Shown: positions 5,132 to 7,432 of the stretch, in pieces
Layout: every line of letters starts with the position of its first letter
How positions within the stretch are numbered: position 1 is the stretch's first letter
Assembly (NCBI GenBank): GCA_022360735.1
Contig: JAKSCF010000193.1
Span: forward strand, 1-7,432
Source of the DNA: Clostridia bacterium
GTDB lineage: Bacteria; Bacillota_A; Clostridia; Peptostreptococcales; JAAYPU01
Direction of reading: 5' to 3'
Length of the DNA stretch: 7,432 bases
Translations under genes and position numbers: made by a program
The notes under the pieces: generated by a model
The model's input: the letters and a program-made list of their open reading frames with translations, nothing else
Database searches by the model: none
What the model was told of the DNA's origin: nothing

Positions 5132-7432
5132 TTAATTATTAATCAATTCAATGACACCAGTTGCACCATCCATGCAGACAACATCGCCATCTTGAAGTAT
5201 TGTCAGTGCATTGGATACACCTGCGATGCCAGGCAGCCCAAACTCTCTTGCCACAATTGCACCATGGGAGATGGGTCCGCCGCTTTCCATGATTAGTCCT
5301 TTGGCAAGGGGAAATAAAGGTGTCCAGCTTGGGTCGGTATTATGCGTTACAATGATGTCACCTTCATGAAGCAGATGGATATTCGGTTGATCCATAATTC
5401 TTACGATACCGGTCACCTTGCCAGACGATATTGGCACGCCTCTCAAACCATCACTTAGTTGCTGATCCATGGTTGGATATACATAAGTTTCACCATTACT
5501 TAATATAATTCTTGGTATCACAGAATAGCTTAATTGATGGTTATAGGCTTCTTTTCTAGCTTCTACGATCTTTATCAAATCCAGCTTATCATAAGCTAAT
5601 ATGTCGTCCATATATAAGAATGCAATATCTTCCGATGCATTCAAAAGCCCTTTTGATACTAAGTTTTTACCAACCTCAATGAACATACCTCTTAGCAGAG
5701 ATAATGCTTTTACCGCGATAAACTTAGGCTGCTCTCTTAATCCGGCCAGTGTTCTGTAATTGTTCAGATCAAACACAACCTTATCTGCTTTTTTGACACC
5801 ATAATCATTAGATACATTGTTGTAGATATTGTCTATCAGCTTCTTTGCATCTTTTCTATACCCATAAATCATCTCTAATTTGTCGGCAGGACGTTCTTCG
5901 CTGTATAGCTTAATCAACTTTAAGATATACGTAGGGTCTTCATGCCAGCGTTTGATACCCATATCTATATCCATTACACTTCGGTGTCCGTATTTTTCTA
6001 GAAATTCAGACAGCTTTTTAGATGTTTCAAGCTCATCTATCTTGCCAGATACTACGTCTGAAGCTATCTCCAAAAGTGCTATACCCATTTCCGTAGTGGG
6101 ATTGTTGTTGACAGCTTTTTTTAGGACGCTATAATCCAAATCCGGATACTTCTCAGATAACCATTTTATTTGTTTTTCAATGGCCTTCAGTCCATAAGCA
6201 ATGTACATGATCTGTTGAAATCCTAAAGTCAACAACTCCTCGGTTACAGTCTCCATCAGATCAACTTTATCCTGATAAGTTCCGGTCTTTGTAATTCTTA
6301 CCTTTAACTTATCAATATAACCATTGCCTATATCTAAAGCTTCTTCTAACGCTTTATTGATGTCTTTTTTACTGATCTTGCCAAAGCTTTGTAATGACAT
6401 TCCCCACTTGATGATGCCATAGGATAATCTGAATGCACCACCTTGCTTTAAGAATGTCCTTCTATAATTGCCATATAATTGTTTAAGGAGCTGTCCACAT
6501 TCTGGATCTTTGTCATTGAAGCTGTTTAAGATATTCTTCCCAATCAGTCTTCGACCCAGCACCTCTGTCAAATCATAGTAGATCCGACCATTAATGCATT
6601 TGACCCATGATGGTTTTCTGATCTTCTTTTTAAAATTATAAAAGATACTGGTATATCCAGCAAAAGCAGCTCGCCAGAATTCATATCCAAGTGGTGTAAA
6701 AGGCTCCTTCATTCCTTGAATGACTGTGTTGTAACACAGATATAGATGAAGCTTATCATCAATCATGCAGTCTTCATCAACTGGGTATAATGTGGTTATA
6801 TCTCGACTCTGAAGAATGAATATCTCATCATCTCTAATGGTCCATTCTATATCTTGAGGACCCTTAAAATAAGATGCAATCCGGTCCCCTAAATGCTTCA
6901 ATGCATACAGCATCTCATCCCCTACCATGCTTTTCGGTCCACTTCTATCTGATCTGATTTGATCTGTGATCACATAACGGTCTAATTTGGATGTGCCGTC
7001 AACAACGCCCTTGCCTAAACCTTTTGCCGCATTCACGATGGTCTTCTCTCGATTTCCTGTTATAGGATCAGCTGTAAACATTACACCTGATGTCTCTCCT
7101 ATAATCATGGTCTGAATGATTAACGCTATCTCATGATGGTTAGCCACCTGCATTTTATCTGCATAGTCTGTTACATTTTCTTTGTCAGAACTCTTGATAC
7201 ATATCTGGATTGCATTTAGATATGCTTCATAATCATTGATGTCCAATACAGTTTCATATTGCCCTGCAAAGCTGGTACCTTCAGTATCTTCAGAGATCGC
7301 TGAAGATCGGACAGCAATGGAGGTATGCCCCATTTGGTTATATATCTCTTGTAATATGATTTTGTCTTTTTCATCTAACTGAAAACCATTGTTACGAATC
7401 TTATTGGTAAATGATTTACTGATTGCATAGCC
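5132..7432 (-). CDS. PEP-synthase-like phosphotransferase (rifamycin phosphotransferase architecture), 5' end beyond window
   Basis: The frame runs unbroken from the window edge, giving 766 C-terminal residues (numbered here from the edge). The internal ATG at 7333 is not the start: the 33 residues before it (GYAISKSF onward) continue the domain, and perhaps 70-80 more lie outside. Residues 1-213 are the PPDK/PEP-synthase ATP-grasp domain: VRSSAISED (41-49), TSFAGQYET, GVMFTADP (116-123), DIEW (194-197) and LQSRDIT (207-213, with Asp where Pro is usual). A long helical middle domain has PFTPLG (244-249), YGHR (about 482-484) and RWHEDP. The C-terminal swivelling domain starts near VPISSGKVTG and has TDPSWTPLF and SGGPISHGAIVARE, with the phospho-acceptor His723 (codon at 5264-5266). 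There is no PEP-binding TIM barrel. The order and size match rifamycin phosphotransferase and YvkC-like proteins, which use ATP and water to phosphorylate a substrate hydroxyl. Whether rifamycins are the substrate here is unknown. Confidence 0.9.
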   Translation of the reverse strand, partial: GYAISKSFTNKIRNNGFQLDEKDKIILQEIYNQMGHTSIAVRSSAISEDTEGTSFAGQYETVLDINDYEAYLNAIQICIKSSDKENVTDYADKMQVANHHEIALIIQTMIIGETSGVMFTADPITGNREKTIVNAAKGLGKGVVDGTSKLDRYVITDQIRSDRSGPKSMVGDEMLYALKHLGDRIASYFKGPQDIEWTIRDDEIFILQSRDITTLYPVDEDCMIDDKLHLYLCYNTVIQGMKEPFTPLGYEFWRAAFAGYTSIFYNFKKKIRKPSWVKCINGRIYYDLTEVLGRRLIGKNILNSFNDKDPECGQLLKQLYGNYRRTFLKQGGAFRLSYGIIKWGMSLQSFGKISKKDINKALEEALDIGNGYIDKLKVRITKTGTYQDKVDLMETVTEELLTLGFQQIMYIAYGLKAIEKQIKWLSEKYPDLDYSVLKKAVNNNPTTEMGIALLEIASDVVSGKIDELETSKKLSEFLEKYGHRSVMDIDMGIKRWHEDPTYILKLIKLYSEERPADKLEMIYGYRKDAKKLIDNIYNNVSNDYGVKKADKVVFDLNNYRTLAGLREQPKFIAVKALSLLRGMFIEVGKNLVSKGLLNASEDIAFLYMDDILAYDKLDLIKIVEARKEAYNHQLSYSVIPRIILSNGETYVYPTMDQQLSDGLRGVPISSGKVTGIVRIMDQPNIHLLHEGDIIVTHNTDPSWTPLFPLAKGLIMESGGPISHGAIVAREFGLPGIAGVSNALTILQDGDVVCMDGATGVIELINN

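Noticed and set aside
5880..6134. Plus-strand 84-codon frame
   Set aside because: It is antisense to the middle domain of the phosphotransferase-like gene and Ser/Leu-rich, with no supporting start signal.
7331..7333. ATG as the start of the phosphotransferase-like protein
   Set aside because: The frame continues open to the window edge and the extra 33 residues belong to the ATP-grasp domain. Starting here would cut the domain just before the VRSSA motif.

Overview
The window is AT-rich, has strong AGGAGG-type ribosome binding sites and mostly TAA stops, and carries gene families common in anaerobic low-GC Gram-positives. A Clostridia-type Firmicute is the most likely source. This is inferred from composition and families; there is no rRNA or other marker gene to fix the taxon.

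Layout. (1) 1-1884, plus strand: the 3' end of an oligopeptide/nickel-type ABC transporter ATPase, then a complete family-5 substrate-binding lipoprotein 23 bp downstream. This is the tail of an import operon whose permeases must lie upstream of the window. (2) 1885-2071: a non-coding gap holding a weak hairpin and a perfect 17-bp inverted repeat around a 20-nt spacer. (3) 2072-3226: a flavodoxin-fold NAD(P)H/FMN oxidoreductase (minus) and a TetR regulator of the WHG class (plus), facing away from each other. Both lack their N-termini and they meet at one point near 2700. The simplest reading is a deletion that removed the shared promoter and both gene starts, leaving two remnants. (4) 3248-5126: an intact pair of the same design, with an NmrA-type NAD(P)-binding oxidoreductase (minus) divergent from a TetR regulator (plus). 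A near-consensus promoter, a 32-bp palindrome and a second small palindrome lie between them, and a clear intrinsic terminator follows the oxidoreductase. (5) 5132-7432, minus: most of a large PEP-synthase-like phosphotransferase with the architecture of rifamycin phosphotransferases (ATP-grasp, helical middle domain, C-terminal swivelling His domain). Its 5' end is beyond the window. It converges with the TetR gene with only 5 bp between the stop codons.

How the genes may work together (inference). Regions 3-5 look like a small-molecule or electrophile response neighbourhood: two TetR sensors, each divergent from an NAD(P)H- or flavin-dependent oxidoreductase, next to an enzyme of a family that includes antibiotic-inactivating phosphotransferases. 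The most noteworthy observations are the reciprocal truncation near 2700, the detailed regulatory region at 4350-4421, and the unassigned substrate of the phosphotransferase-like protein. I saw no tRNA, rRNA, CRISPR array or transposase gene.
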